From: CAVPOO01 sp963707015
GTDB lineage: Bacteria; Pseudomonadota; Gammaproteobacteria; Thiohalobacterales; Thiohalobacteraceae
Assembly (NCBI GenBank): GCA_963707015.1
Contig: CAVPOO010000007.1
Span: 558,001-622,000, forward strand
Direction of reading: 5' to 3'
DNA length: 64,000 bases
Of this stretch, positions 33,055-42,999 are shown piece after piece. The position numbers were made by a program, and so were the translations under genes. The notes beneath the pieces were generated by a model. That model was given only the letters and a program-made list of their open reading frames with translations. It had not been told where the DNA came from and made no database searches. Numbering within the stretch: position 1 is the first letter of the stretch; the number at the start of each line of letters is the position of its first letter.

Positions 33055-33548
33055 CGCTTCCCTCCACCCGGTCCCCCTGGGGCGGGTTCCCCGACCTCCT
33101 CGGTACTATCAGTGGGCTCCGACTCCTCGCCTCCCGTCGCGCCTCGCTTCGTTGCCTTCACGCCGCGCTACCACCCGCTGCCCCTCTTTCGCTCCCCGGT
33201 GTGGGACCACAGCCGGAGCCTGGACCACTTCTACCGCGGCGCCCGCGCCGCCTACCACCGGTGGAGAAAACAAAGCCTCCCAGGTTCCTGGACGACCCTT
33301 GCCTGCATGCCCCGCTCTCAGACCCCGGCGGACCGCTTACCCCAGGCCGGCTCGGTGCAAACCGTGCAGCCTTCCGCTTACTTAACAGCGTCGGCTCCGC
33401 ATCACTGGCACTTTCGAGGCTCTATCACGCGGCCTGCAGGCCCCCTGTGTACGCTTCGCAGCCGGGGTCACCCCCAGACCACGCAACACTCGGTTCCGGC
33501 TGGTGGCCAACCTTTGCCGGGTCAGGACTTGCACCTGCCGGGTCGCAC
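32690..33548 (-). mobile_element. Group II intron, 3'-truncated
   Basis: The minus strand begins GTGCGACC (complement of 33541-33548), the GUGYG-type 5' end. Domain I-like sequence follows, including GTGCAAGTCC, CCGAGTGTTGCGTGG, CTCGAAAGTGCCAGTGA and GTTAAGTAAGCGGAAGG. The ORF inside domain IV encodes a reverse transcriptase N-terminus. Sequence similarity stops near 32700 within the RT, so domains V-VI are lost and the intron cannot splice. A possible 3'-end piece of another intron is at 7.6 kb. Confidence 0.82.
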
Positions 33549-33942
33549 AAAAGGTTTCCGTCACGGCTATTCTTCTACGTGACTTCCCCCTTCACCAAGC
33601 TTTGCCTGGCGCAATAAGTAAGTGCCATTGAACCTAAGGGAGCCTCCCGTTTTAGCCCCGGCAGTGCGGGCGCCGATGGTCTGCCTCAGACCGGACCACC
33701 AGGATGCACAACCTCAGCACCGAACAATTCGCGCAAGAATGCACCAGTCATTGTGATTTATCGGGGAAACTGCCGGGAGGCTTGACCTGAATCAACATGC
33801 TCAATCAGAAGGGGGTTTAAACTATTTACTAATTAAAAACGCCTGCGTGAACAGAATGCCTTGTCTCGTCAGGCGGTGAAACTACTCCGGAACCGAAGCA
33901 CTCTCGTGATGCCGGCTCGCACGCCAAGGAGGAACGCGAGCG
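33549..33942. other. 5' exon side of the intron and upstream region of secreted gene
   Basis: The first part is the intron's insertion flank. The AT-rich stretch near 33810-33840 (TTTAAACTATTTACTAATTAAAA) is a plausible promoter zone for the gene at 33943. No coding sequence is supported. Confidence 0.4.
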
Positions 33943-35898
33943 ATGAGACACCTTCTGATTACCAATGGGATCATGACGCGGATCCTGGCCGGCGTAGTCT
34001 TTCTGCTCCTAGTAAATACTACATTGGTTTGGGCCGCCTGTGACCAAGGCGACGCACCCGATTGCGCCTGCTTCGACGACACCCCGATTGGCGTCTGGGA
34101 CGCCGGCGGATCGATTGCGTCGGGGCCTATTCAAGATGTTGCCCAGGACACAGTGGGCACCAAGGAGTCCTGCAATACCGGCATTGATGGCGACACCCTA
34201 AAGAAGGACTCTGGGAAACCTTACTACTCTATAGTCTTAGGCTACAACAGCGAATCAAGAGCGCTGGACGCCGCCGCAATGATGGCTGCGGGGATTGGCT
34301 CTTTCGAATCGCGCCAAGCGTGGTGTTCCGAAACCATCTCTTACTGGCACCGCGAGGCAGGCATTCCGTATCCACACGGCTATGCCTATCCTGGGCATCC
34401 GAACTGGCTCATTAAGAGTGTGCCAGACCTGCGCACGTGGTACGAAGCCGAGGCGGGGCGGGGGCGGGGCCGTTGGGTCGAAGCCACTGAAGTCGACTAC
34501 AACGATTTCCGCCCGGGGGTGAATGCACCGTTACCGGGAGCCTACATGGCGTGGACCGGGTGCGTAAAAAACGTCAACACTGGATACGTGGGTTACTACG
34601 CCTTCGAAGTGAGCCATAGCCTGCTGATCGACGAGATGTGGGTCCACCGCGATGGGAGCGGTCGCGTTTTCCAGGTGGAGGTCACTTTCCTAGAGGGTAA
34701 TAGCAGTAATCAAGTCAAGAATTCACGGCGTTGGGATGATCTAATCGTCTTCACGCCCCAGGGCTCCCAATGGATAGGTTGGAACAAAGGGGGCGACAAG
34801 ATCGCTAACACCATTGACGACATAGGCCTCAAGATCTACGGGTTCGGCATCGACCTGGACGCCGACGGAAATGCCATCTACGACGAGAGCCGACTCCACT
34901 ACGTGGATCACCCTTACATTGCGCGCACGGTGCACGTGGACTTACCGATTGCGAGGGATGATGAATGGCATATGACCTACGCGCCGAGGATACCGGCCCT
35001 CAAAACGATGGTTTCTAGGTTGCGCAAGAATCAGGGTCCGGAGCTCACCTGTTCCTCGAAGCAAATCAAGTGCGTAAGCTTTCCTGACGGCTACGACAGT
35101 GCCTGGCGTTTCCCCAAGGGGATCAAGGAGGAGGTATACATCGAGGTTGATTTCCTGGCTCCTAATCCCGTGCCTCTGGAAGGCGTGCGGATGTTCTGGG
35201 ACCCCGCATACCTGCCACAAAGCTTTAAGGTACAAATGGGCGATACCAACCGAAAATTCAATGACACCACGCTGACTGGTGTCTCCAAATACACGCCCTC
35301 CAAAGATAGCGGTCCGGTGCCCATGATGGCCAAGCTGAGCAAGCCCATGACCGGCATGCGATACATCAAGCTTACGTTTCCGAAAGGTATCTTCGCTAAC
35401 GAAGGCGCCCAGCTGGGGAACCTGGAGTTGCTCTACGAAGAAGGGAAGTGGGGCGACGCTGATGAGATCCCAGAGGACGTGCCCGTTTTCGTGGATATCA
35501 TGCCCGGTCGCTGCCCCAACATCCTGCCCGTCAAAGGCGAGATGCGGGTCGCGTTGCTTGGTAGCGACACCATGGCGGTGGACGAGATCGAGACCGATAG
35601 TCTGCGTTTCAACGGAAGTTCCCTCAAACCGCTCGCTGTAGATTCCAAGGACGTGTCCACGCCGTTCATCGGGTCAGCCCCTGGTTGCCATACCTTGGGC
35701 CCGGACGGCCACAAAGACTTGGTGCTGTCATACGACCTAGCGGAGTTCACCAAGAAATTCGCTCCGGAACGTCTGGATGCTGGTCAACACGTGGCCGTGA
35801 GGGTGACTGGCCAGATAAGCAAAAACAACGGCAACGTCACCGTTCTGGGTCAGGATTTTCTGCAGAAACCTCCTGATCATCCTCAAGGGGGAAACTGA
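33943..35898 (+). CDS. Large secreted protein with CHAP/NlpC-like Cys-His segment
   Basis: 651 residues. A signal peptide (ILAGVVFLLLVNTTLVWA) precedes a Cys-rich start (CDQGDAPDCACFDD). Residues 122-140 (SRQAWCSETISYWHREAG) resemble the Cys motif of amidase folds (xPWCxxFVxYWxxxAG), with Cys128 and nearby His136. No clear downstream catalytic His is identifiable, so enzyme activity is uncertain. The C-terminal third holds beta-sandwich-like repeats and a VFVDIMPGRCPN/PVKGEMRVALLG region that resembles modules seen in exported proteins. The ATG at 33943 follows AGGAGG. Same strand and 160 bp upstream of the C25-like peptidase. Confidence 0.6.
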   Translation: MRHLLITNGIMTRILAGVVFLLLVNTTLVWAACDQGDAPDCACFDDTPIGVWDAGGSIASGPIQDVAQDTVGTKESCNTGIDGDTLKKDSGKPYYSIVLGYNSESRALDAAAMMAAGIGSFESRQAWCSETISYWHREAGIPYPHGYAYPGHPNWLIKSVPDLRTWYEAEAGRGRGRWVEATEVDYNDFRPGVNAPLPGAYMAWTGCVKNVNTGYVGYYAFEVSHSLLIDEMWVHRDGSGRVFQVEVTFLEGNSSNQVKNSRRWDDLIVFTPQGSQWIGWNKGGDKIANTIDDIGLKIYGFGIDLDADGNAIYDESRLHYVDHPYIARTVHVDLPIARDDEWHMTYAPRIPALKTMVSRLRKNQGPELTCSSKQIKCVSFPDGYDSAWRFPKGIKEEVYIEVDFLAPNPVPLEGVRMFWDPAYLPQSFKVQMGDTNRKFNDTTLTGVSKYTPSKDSGPVPMMAKLSKPMTGMRYIKLTFPKGIFANEGAQLGNLELLYEEGKWGDADEIPEDVPVFVDIMPGRCPNILPVKGEMRVALLGSDTMAVDEIETDSLRFNGSSLKPLAVDSKDVSTPFIGSAPGCHTLGPDGHKDLVLSYDLAEFTKKFAPERLDAGQHVAVRVTGQISKNNGNVTVLGQDFLQKPPDHPQGGN

Positions 35899-36058
35899 TT
35901 GCGGACCGCCGGGCGCGTAGCAACCGAGAAGGAGGCATCAGCGCGCAGTGAGGTATGAATATCTGAGTATCCGAAGCGCTTGAAGTAAGGGGTTAAATCA
36001 ATGCGCCACACTTCTTCCGATGTTCGGGTGACGTGCAATCTTGAGGAGGGACCAGAGA

Positions 36059-39000
36059 ATGAGCCGTCAATCGCTTTCCAATCGCGCAGTTTCGTGGATC
36101 GGTCTCTGCCTGCTGATCGTGGTGGGGGCGGTCCAGGCGGCCCGCGATCCACTGCAGCCGCAAGCTCCCAAGGTGCCGTTAGAGGGAAACCTCGTCATCG
36201 CCTCCCTCGCCGGCGAAGTCACCGACGAGGTGCGCGGAGTCGGGGATCAGATCCGATATAGGATCTATTTCCGAAACAACACCGCCGGGCCGGGGGACGT
36301 GGTCATCACCGACAGGGTGCCGGACGCCCTCTCAGAGGTAACGCCCTTCAACAACGGCAACTTCGACGAGCGGTCCCGCGTGATCACCTGGAAGGTGGCC
36401 GACGTGCCTCCGGGGCGTCGCGAGCACGTCGAGTTCACAGCTGTAGTCCGTCAGATCGACCGCATCAGCAACAAAGCGACCTTGGAGATGGACGGGCGGC
36501 ACGGGATCGAGACGGACGCGGTCGAGACCCGCGTGTGTGGCCGGCCCGATCTGGGCTGGGTACCCTTCACGAAAGATCGACAGAAGGGCCAGGGGCCGCG
36601 TGCCTACATGAAGGAGCAGACCACCACCGGCGTGATGCTCAACTTCGACGTGCCTGGTATGTTGGTTCACGAGGTGAATGTGGAAGGCATCACCTTCCAT
36701 CGACTTTCAATCCCCGGGCAGGCGGCGCTTTCCGACGTGGGTAAGCCGGAGCTACCCATCATCGGGCGCCTCATCGAGGTTCCCCGAAACGTCGATTTCA
36801 AGGTCGAGATCGTAAAGGCGGAGTCGATTCCGCTGGACTGCTACAACGTCTACCCCGCTCAGGAGCGGGTGGACAGCGAGAGAGCTGTGGAGGTGTTCAC
36901 CATCGACGAAGCAGCTTACCGGACAGACGCGATCTATCCGGCCGAGCTGGCGGTGTTCACGCCGAGGGACGTCGGGATCATGCGCGGCCATCGCGTCGTG
37001 TTTCTAAAGGTAAATCCCGTTCGGTACAACCCGAGAACACGGGAGATGGAGGCCTACTCGCAGATAGAGGTCCGTTTACTCTACCGAGAGCCCGCTCAGG
37101 TTGAACCCATCGATGCGCGCCTGTATTCGAACGCGTTCGAGGCGACGCTGGAGCGCTCTGTCCTGAACTACCTGGACCAGAGCCGTTTCGACACGAACGG
37201 TACGCCCAGTGATGCGCAGGCCGTCGACTATCTAATCTTGACCCACGCCGACTTCTACAAGGCGAACGACGCGAACAACCCTGTCGTCCGTCTCCAAAAC
37301 TGGAAGCGGCAGAAGGGCTACCGCACAAAGGTCGTGGACATCGCCGACATTCCTGGCGGGCAGACCAGCGCCGACATCAGAAGCTACCTTCAAGGGGCCT
37401 ACAAGACCTGGAGCCCACCGCCCACCTACATCCTGCTGGTGGGTGACAGCGAGTTCATCCCGACAAACTACCAGACCGCCCACACCTTTGCTGACTACAA
37501 CGGTGCGGACACGGGCACTGATCTCTACTACGCCGCGCTCGACGGCAACGACTACTTCCCCGACCTGTTCATCGGCCGGCTGCCGGTCGACAACCTGGCC
37601 GAAGCCGAGGACGCTGTCGACCGGATTCTGGACTACGAGAAAACCCCGCCGGCTAGCGCGGCGTTCTACACCGACGCCACGCTGATTGCCCTGTTCGAGG
37701 ACGACACGGATGGTCCGGGCGACCCACAACCGGCGGACGGCCGCGAGGATCGTCCATGGATCGAGAACGTCGAGGAGATTCGCGAGTACCTAGAGAACAA
37801 TAACTACAACGGCGAGCGAATCTACGCCAGCAGCAGTGGCTGGCCCGCGAATCCGGCGGACCCCCAACCGAACACCTACGAGGACAATACCGCTTTGCCT
37901 GTCGACCTGACCGTTGCCGGGAACCCAGCCGGCGGCATCCCCGGCTTCGGTTGGGACGGCGACACCAATGACATCAACAACGCGCTCGGCAACGGCAGCT
38001 TCTTGATCACCTACCGTGACCACGGATCGCGGGGCGGATGGTCGAGATTCATCGGCTTCGACCGGGGAGATGTCGACAACCTCACCAACGGCGCTCTGTG
38101 CCCGGTGGTTTTGTCCGTGGCCTGCGAGAATGGCTGGTTCGACAACGAAACCGACGATGACGCCACGCTCGCCGGCCTCGCCACGGGCAACAACAGCGAG
38201 AGCTTCGCCGAACACTGGATCCGGAATCCCAACGGCGGCGCGGTAGGCCTCATCGCGGCGACCCGGGTAACATGGACCGGCCAGAACGACTTCTTCATGT
38301 TCGGCATGCACCAGGCCGTCTGGCCAGACTTCAGCCCGGCGCCACCGACCAGCGGTTACCCGGGGATACCGAATATCGCCTCCGGGCCGCTCCGGAGACT
38401 CGGCCAGGTGTTGGTCTTCGGGCAGATCTACATGGCCAACGCCTACGCTGCCTCGACCCGGCGCCAGCTGCAGTTCGAGATGTACCACCTTTTCGGCGAC
38501 CCCGAAATGGCCGTCTGGACCGCGGAGCCCCCACAGCTTGGAGTGGATCACCCAGAGGGCCTCGGCGCGACGGGGATGCAGGACTTCGTGGTCGAGGTGA
38601 CTGACGCGAACACCGGCGATCCGGTGTCGCCCGCGACGGTGACCCTCACCCGGAACAACGGGACAGTGGCGGTGGGTCAGACCAATCCGGGAGGGCTGGC
38701 ACGATTCACCATGACCTCTCCAGGTACTGGGGATGTGCAGATCACGGTTACCGCCCTAGACTACCAGCCCTACGAAGGGACGATCGAGATCAACGGGGGC
38801 GGGGCCCAGATCAATCGCCTCGATCCCGACAGCGGTGTTGAGGGCTCGTCGTTCCTGATCGGCGGTACCAGCTTTTCCGGCAGCGAGCAGGTTGAGATCA
38901 CCTTCGACGGCCAGCCGGCCGCCACACAGGCTGCCAGCAGTGGCGAGTTCGGTCAGGCTGGAGTCGAGGACGTGTCGGTGTCTGTGCCGTCGGCGCATCC

Positions 39001-39808
39001 GCTCGGCCCCGTCAACGTGCTGGCTCACGGGCAGACCTCAGACCGATACGCGGTCGACGTTTTCGCTGTCCGCACGGCCAACCCCATCGACCTCTACACT
39101 TACAGCCAGTGGGATTCGAGCACCTGGAGTTTGACGACGGGCGGCGACCCCGTTTGGGACAGCCCGGACATCCAGGTCTACGACGGCGCCACGGCCGTGG
39201 CCTCCGACAGCCTCAGCGTCGGACACAACTACACCTTCAAAGCGAAGATCCGAAACGACACGGCTTTCCAGGCGCAAAACGCCACGGTTACCTTCTTGTG
39301 GGCCAACTTCGGTGTCGGTCAGGACCGGATGTGGCAGGAGGCCGGCAGGGACACCATCGACGTTTCGGCTACCAGTGTGGCGCAGGCCGAGATCACGTGG
39401 GCGCCCCCCGACACCGGACACCTGTGTATGAAGGTCGAAATCTACCACGTTGAGGACACCAACGAGGACAACAACGAGGGGCAGGAGAACCTGCACGTCG
39501 GACCGACGTCGTCGCCGGCGGCGGTGCCGTTCATGATCTACAACCCGACCAAGCGACCGATCGCGGTGTACCTCGAGGTACGGCAGCTGATCACCCCGGG
39601 CAAGGACGGTGACGATGTTCTGTGGGCGGTCCGGATCGAGCAGCCCGAACCACAGGTTATCCCGCCGGGCGAGGTGCGCAAGGCGGTCGTGGTTTTCGAT
39701 CCGAAACCGACGGATGTCCGGCAAGGCGCGGTGGGCCGGTTCGCCCTGACGGCCTTCGCCAATGGCGAGGTGATTGGGGGAGCGCAGTTCGAGATCATCA
39801 ACCGGTGA
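36059..39808 (+). CDS. Gingipain-like C25 peptidase with DUF11-like and CARDB-type domains
   Basis: 1,249 residues from ATG 36059, preceded by GAGGAGGG; an upstream TTG at 36041 lacks a better site. After a signal peptide (VSWIGLCLLIVVGAVQA) comes a DUF11-like domain (GDQIRYRIYFRNNT, VITDRVPDAL), a gingipain-propeptide-like region and the C25 domain: VDYLILTHADFYKA, TYILLVGDSEFIP, then TYRDHGSRGGW with catalytic His655 and SVACENGWF with nucleophile Cys689. The C-terminal beta domains (PVSPATVTLTRNNGT; IPT/TIG-like; CARDB-like LSVGHNYTFKAKIRND) look adhesive. It is a predicted exported cysteine peptidase. No sorting tag of the Bacteroidetes type IX system is visible, so the export route is presumably Sec. 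Confidence 0.88.
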   Translation: MSRQSLSNRAVSWIGLCLLIVVGAVQAARDPLQPQAPKVPLEGNLVIASLAGEVTDEVRGVGDQIRYRIYFRNNTAGPGDVVITDRVPDALSEVTPFNNGNFDERSRVITWKVADVPPGRREHVEFTAVVRQIDRISNKATLEMDGRHGIETDAVETRVCGRPDLGWVPFTKDRQKGQGPRAYMKEQTTTGVMLNFDVPGMLVHEVNVEGITFHRLSIPGQAALSDVGKPELPIIGRLIEVPRNVDFKVEIVKAESIPLDCYNVYPAQERVDSERAVEVFTIDEAAYRTDAIYPAELAVFTPRDVGIMRGHRVVFLKVNPVRYNPRTREMEAYSQIEVRLLYREPAQVEPIDARLYSNAFEATLERSVLNYLDQSRFDTNGTPSDAQAVDYLILTHADFYKANDANNPVVRLQNWKRQKGYRTKVVDIADIPGGQTSADIRSYLQGAYKTWSPPPTYILLVGDSEFIPTNYQTAHTFADYNGADTGTDLYYAALDGNDYFPDLFIGRLPVDNLAEAEDAVDRILDYEKTPPASAAFYTDATLIALFEDDTDGPGDPQPADGREDRPWIENVEEIREYLENNNYNGERIYASSSGWPANPADPQPNTYEDNTALPVDLTVAGNPAGGIPGFGWDGDTNDINNALGNGSFLITYRDHGSRGGWSRFIGFDRGDVDNLTNGALCPVVLSVACENGWFDNETDDDATLAGLATGNNSESFAEHWIRNPNGGAVGLIAATRVTWTGQNDFFMFGMHQAVWPDFSPAPPTSGYPGIPNIASGPLRRLGQVLVFGQIYMANAYAASTRRQLQFEMYHLFGDPEMAVWTAEPPQLGVDHPEGLGATGMQDFVVEVTDANTGDPVSPATVTLTRNNGTVAVGQTNPGGLARFTMTSPGTGDVQITVTALDYQPYEGTIEINGGGAQINRLDPDSGVEGSSFLIGGTSFSGSEQVEITFDGQPAATQAASSGEFGQAGVEDVSVSVPSAHPLGPVNVLAHGQTSDRYAVDVFAVRTANPIDLYTYSQWDSSTWSLTTGGDPVWDSPDIQVYDGATAVASDSLSVGHNYTFKAKIRNDTAFQAQNATVTFLWANFGVGQDRMWQEAGRDTIDVSATSVAQAEITWAPPDTGHLCMKVEIYHVEDTNEDNNEGQENLHVGPTSSPAAVPFMIYNPTKRPIAVYLEVRQLITPGKDGDDVLWAVRIEQPEPQVIPPGEVRKAVVVFDPKPTDVRQGAVGRFALTAFANGEVIGGAQFEIINR

Positions 39809-40099
39809 TCCGGCCCGTTTCCGTGTTCTGATCGGATGCGGGAGATTAGCCGCGCCGATCGATAGCCAGGTGCTATGGCACCACGCGGCATTGTCAATAT
39901 GTTCTCAAATGCCCGGCGGAACAGGGCTGAACTGGGACGAGGTTTTCCGGCTGGAGCGGACTATGCAGACTGTAAAGTGCCGGCTGCCACACACGCGGGC
40001 GAGAATCTCGGAACGGCGGGATCTGAGGGCCGGAGGGTGCGGTATTGGCGCATTCAAGGGGCCGTTGGTGTTGCGGTGCGCCCTGCCATCCTGTCATTG
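39809..40099. other. Intergenic, probable IS91-related debris
   Basis: No gene supported. The G-rich middle merges into the IS91 remnant. Confidence 0.35.
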
Positions 40100-40360
40100 G
40101 CGATGCCAGCCCGCACAGGGCCTCAAGGTGTTCACAGCGCAGACGCTGCCTGCGTGCGATGAGCCGTTCGATGAAGGGGCAGGCAAGTCGGCAGGTTTCT
40201 CGCTGCATGCCGAGGTGGCAGCGTGAGCAGATGAACGTTAAGAAGCTCGAACGGTGTTGCCGCTACGTTAGCCGCCCGGCGGTGGCGTAAAAGCGCCCGT
40301 CCCTGACTCCCAACGGAACCGTCCGTGGCCACTTGAAGACCTCGTAGCGTGCCTGAGATC
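40100..40360 (+). pseudogene. IS91-family (Y2) transposase remnant
   Basis: QTLPACDEPFDEGAGKSAGF and SLHAEVAA, then in another frame KLERCCRYVSRPAVA, KRPSLTPNGTVRGHLKT after a stop. These match the C-terminal half of IS91/ISCR transposases (LERLCRY-SRP-VA--RLSLT-NG-VRY-LKT). Multiple stops and frame changes; inactive. Confidence 0.82.
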
Positions 40361-40423
40361 ATTGGTCTTTTGACGCGTGGAGGCAAGGGCTCCGATGCAT
40401 CGTGAAAAACGTCGCTTGACGGC

Positions 40424-40999
40424 TTATCTCACGCAACTGCACGAATTTAAGCGGGTCCTCTTGTCATATTTCCAATACGCGAAAGGACCATCTGCATCCA
40501 CATAATGCAAGAACACTTGCACCAAATACTCACCATCAAACCTTTCTCGCCAATGTGTACAGTCACAACCGCGATAAATCAATCCATCGCTCGCACGCAG
40601 GGAGGCTTCCACAGTTCCCATGGGTGTTTCAACAAATATTGGCCAAGGCTTCGGTGCTAAATATCCAAGATTGATCGTTATGCTGATTTCGCATGATGGT
40701 CGATCCCGATGTCGTCTCAGAACATCGCCGTTCTTGTAAACTCTGAAATACGAGTACGTCGGTAGCAGATTCAATCCTGTCCACTGCGCGATCTTCGGCC
40801 GGGTTTCTTCGAGCAACGTTTCCATCTTGGGATTGCCATACTCGCAAAGGGTGGTTTCCAATAGGGTGTCACCATATGCCATCTTCCCCGATGCTGCCCG
40901 CGCCAGCGCGTAATCGTGCAGCACTGTCGCTCTTTCGGTGTCTATTATTGATCGGACGAGCAGATATTTCTCCTTTTCGAACTCTTGAGGTGCATTCAT
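40424..40999 (-). CDS. 2-oxoglutarate/Fe(II) oxygenase-like protein
   Basis: 191 residues. The jelly-roll core shows VYKNGDVLRRHRDRPSCEIS with the metal-binding H97-x-D99 pair and later GCDCTHWRERFDG with H149 as the distal His. The following QVFLHYVDADGPF strand ends the fold as in prolyl-4-hydroxylase-like enzymes. Such enzymes hydroxylate peptides or small molecules using O2 and 2-oxoglutarate. First gene of the 40.4-47.9 kb block that also holds a sulfotransferase-like and a DUF6065-like protein, a possible tailoring setting. Confidence 0.8.
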   Translation of the reverse strand: MNAPQEFEKEKYLLVRSIIDTERATVLHDYALARAASGKMAYGDTLLETTLCEYGNPKMETLLEETRPKIAQWTGLNLLPTYSYFRVYKNGDVLRRHRDRPSCEISITINLGYLAPKPWPIFVETPMGTVEASLRASDGLIYRGCDCTHWRERFDGEYLVQVFLHYVDADGPFAYWKYDKRTRLNSCSCVR

Positions 41000-41946
41000 A
41001 TCCGCGTTTAAAGAGATACTGATGAGTCAGTGCTGTGATAAATCACTATGTTAACCATACCATGTTCCATTGGTATCCGCCCATGTGCAGTTCTCCATAC
41101 CTTCTTTTCTACCGGCCGCACAGCACGCCATGAATTTCACAATATCACGCCGCATTCATCGCCAATCACTGTCGGCAGACCGACAACCGGTGATAGCCGC
41201 GTATTTTTCGAGACTGATCATACTGTATTTGTCTCAACACAAGCAGGCAGGTACCTTGAATGTTTCGCGTAAACTTCCGCCTTCTGCTGCCATGTCAGCC
41301 TTCGTTGCGGTCGCCACGATACGCGTCACTCTTGCGAAAACGCACAAACGCAATTGCTGCAATCCCAGTGCGCAACCGTGGTCACGATTAAACAGCGCAG
41401 TTTGGACATAGAGCATCACTTGCACAGCGCCGCCGAACAAATCCACTAGTGGCAAAGTTGACAGTTCGCTGGCAGAACCCTGGCCGAGTATGTGTTTTGG
41501 GCGCCAGCATTAGATTTCTAATGCGGTTTCAGACAGCGCACAATCAGTCCAACCGTACTGCCAAAATCAACATCCTGAACTGTTATCGGGCGAATGTGAA
41601 TTCGCCCAACGGCCGAACTTGACCACCTGCCCCTGCCAACTTGACAAGTGAACACTTATGATCAACCAGGCAAATCGATCGCGTCAAGAACCTTAATGAG
41701 TTGCGAACGATGTCGTAGAGCCGAATGGGGGCTGACTGGCAAACGGCAGCGGAATGAGCGGCCCATATCATGCATCTATGTGGTCTACTACCGGTTATTG
41801 CATTTGCCGATGACTTCCTACAAATTACAGTCTTGAATAAGGTTGGCGACACGGATTTGCGCAGTCGATCGCAATCTTACGAGATCTTTCTTCAATTGGC
41901 GGATATTGACTGTCGAGCGCGGCAATGGTCACACGGTGAGATCTTG
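41000..41946. other. Long gene-poor stretch
   Basis: No coding sequence I can support. It has lower GC and many short frames in both directions. It must contain promoters for the divergent genes at 40999 and 41947. Confidence 0.4.
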
Positions 41947-42999
41947 ATGCAGATTTTCAGCACACAAGAATTCGACAAATCTGAGCACTTGCTTCATGGT
42001 TTCGATTTCAAGCGTCGGCTTGCCCATTTCTGCAAGCTGCCGGAAAGAGTCAGGACGCTGGGCGGCATGGTTCGCGCCGCAGACTTCAAGCCGGTGATGG
42101 GAGTTCCGCTCGACGAGCTGCTCGCCGAACAAGCGGACACGATATTCCAGCCGCCCCATTTCATATTCATGACCGATTTTTGTGGCTCAAACCTTCTTGT
42201 CCAAGCGCTATTGGAGCTCGGGGGAATCACGTGCTGGAATGAAGTAAACGCGTTCGCGGACCTTTCAATTCAGAAACGACTTATCGACAGAGAGCGAAAT
42301 GCCGCTTGTTCGGCTTCTACTACACTCTCCGATTGGCAGAAAGTGCTTCGGCTCGCACTCCAGCTCATGTCCGAAAGCTCTCGCATTACTGACACCGTCA
42401 TAGTCAAGGAGTGGCCGCCCGCCAATTACATCATTTCGGACATAATGCTGGCGAGCACTGAAATCCGCGCGGTCTTTCTGTACGGCGACATCGAGGACTA
42501 TCTCAATTCGGTGTTTCGCCATTGGTGGAGGCGCGATTTTACCCGCAGACGAGTACTGCGGGTTCTGATCGAGACGGATCGGTGGCCGAGCATAGACGCT
42601 GAGAAACACTGGCTGACCGATGCAGAGATTGCTGCGGCACACTGGTTTGTACAACAGCAAGCATTCCTTAACGTTGATCCAAGGGTGGTTGCACGCGTTC
42701 GGTCCGTGAACAACGGCTCACTTTACGAGCGACCGGAACGGACGATTTTGGCGGTGGCTCGGCATCTGGGGCTCACCGCCGATCTTGCGGGCGCTAAGCG
42801 CGCGTTCGCTCAAGTGGCAAACCATCACTCTAAGTCAGGCAAACCATACTCCATGGCCATCCACCGATTGGAGGTCGCCCGCGTCGCGAGGACGCACGCA
42901 TTTGATATTCGCGAGGGATTGGCGCAGCTTCGATCCTGGACCCGAGAATTTCCCCTGCCTCCCCACCTGCCTCACGCGCTCGACCTGGACAATGGCTAA
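41947..42999 (+). CDS. Sulfotransferase-like protein
   Basis: About 350 residues from ATG 41947 (MQIFSTQEFDKSEHLL). Residues about 70-90 (PHFIFMTDFCGSNLLVQALL) match the 5'-phosphosulfate loop of sulfotransferases (F-xx-T-xxxGSxLL), and LASTEIRAVFLYGDIEDYL with SVFRHWW resembles the 3'-phosphate region (R-P-D-ExxSxFR). Activity would transfer sulfate from PAPS to an acceptor; the motif is divergent, so this is a fold-level call. The upstream in-frame ATG at 41770 gives an atypical N-terminus. Its stop overlaps the next gene (ATGGCTAA), indicating coupling. Confidence 0.62.
   Translation: MQIFSTQEFDKSEHLLHGFDFKRRLAHFCKLPERVRTLGGMVRAADFKPVMGVPLDELLAEQADTIFQPPHFIFMTDFCGSNLLVQALLELGGITCWNEVNAFADLSIQKRLIDRERNAACSASTTLSDWQKVLRLALQLMSESSRITDTVIVKEWPPANYIISDIMLASTEIRAVFLYGDIEDYLNSVFRHWWRRDFTRRRVLRVLIETDRWPSIDAEKHWLTDAEIAAAHWFVQQQAFLNVDPRVVARVRSVNNGSLYERPERTILAVARHLGLTADLAGAKRAFAQVANHHSKSGKPYSMAIHRLEVARVARTHAFDIREGLAQLRSWTREFPLPPHLPHALDLDNG

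Noticed and set aside
32690..33548. Active group II intron
   Set aside because: RT similarity stops after RT1 and no domain V is seen on the 3' side.
36041..36058. TTG at 36041 as start of the C25-like protein
   Set aside because: The ATG at 36059 has GAGGAGGG at proper spacing and directly precedes the signal peptide.
37232..39724. Several 165-253-residue minus-strand ORFs
   Set aside because: All are antisense to the C25-like peptidase and have no domain signals.
40100..40360. Two small genes at 39774-40226 and 40045-40290
   Set aside because: They are pieces of an IS91 transposase split between frames.
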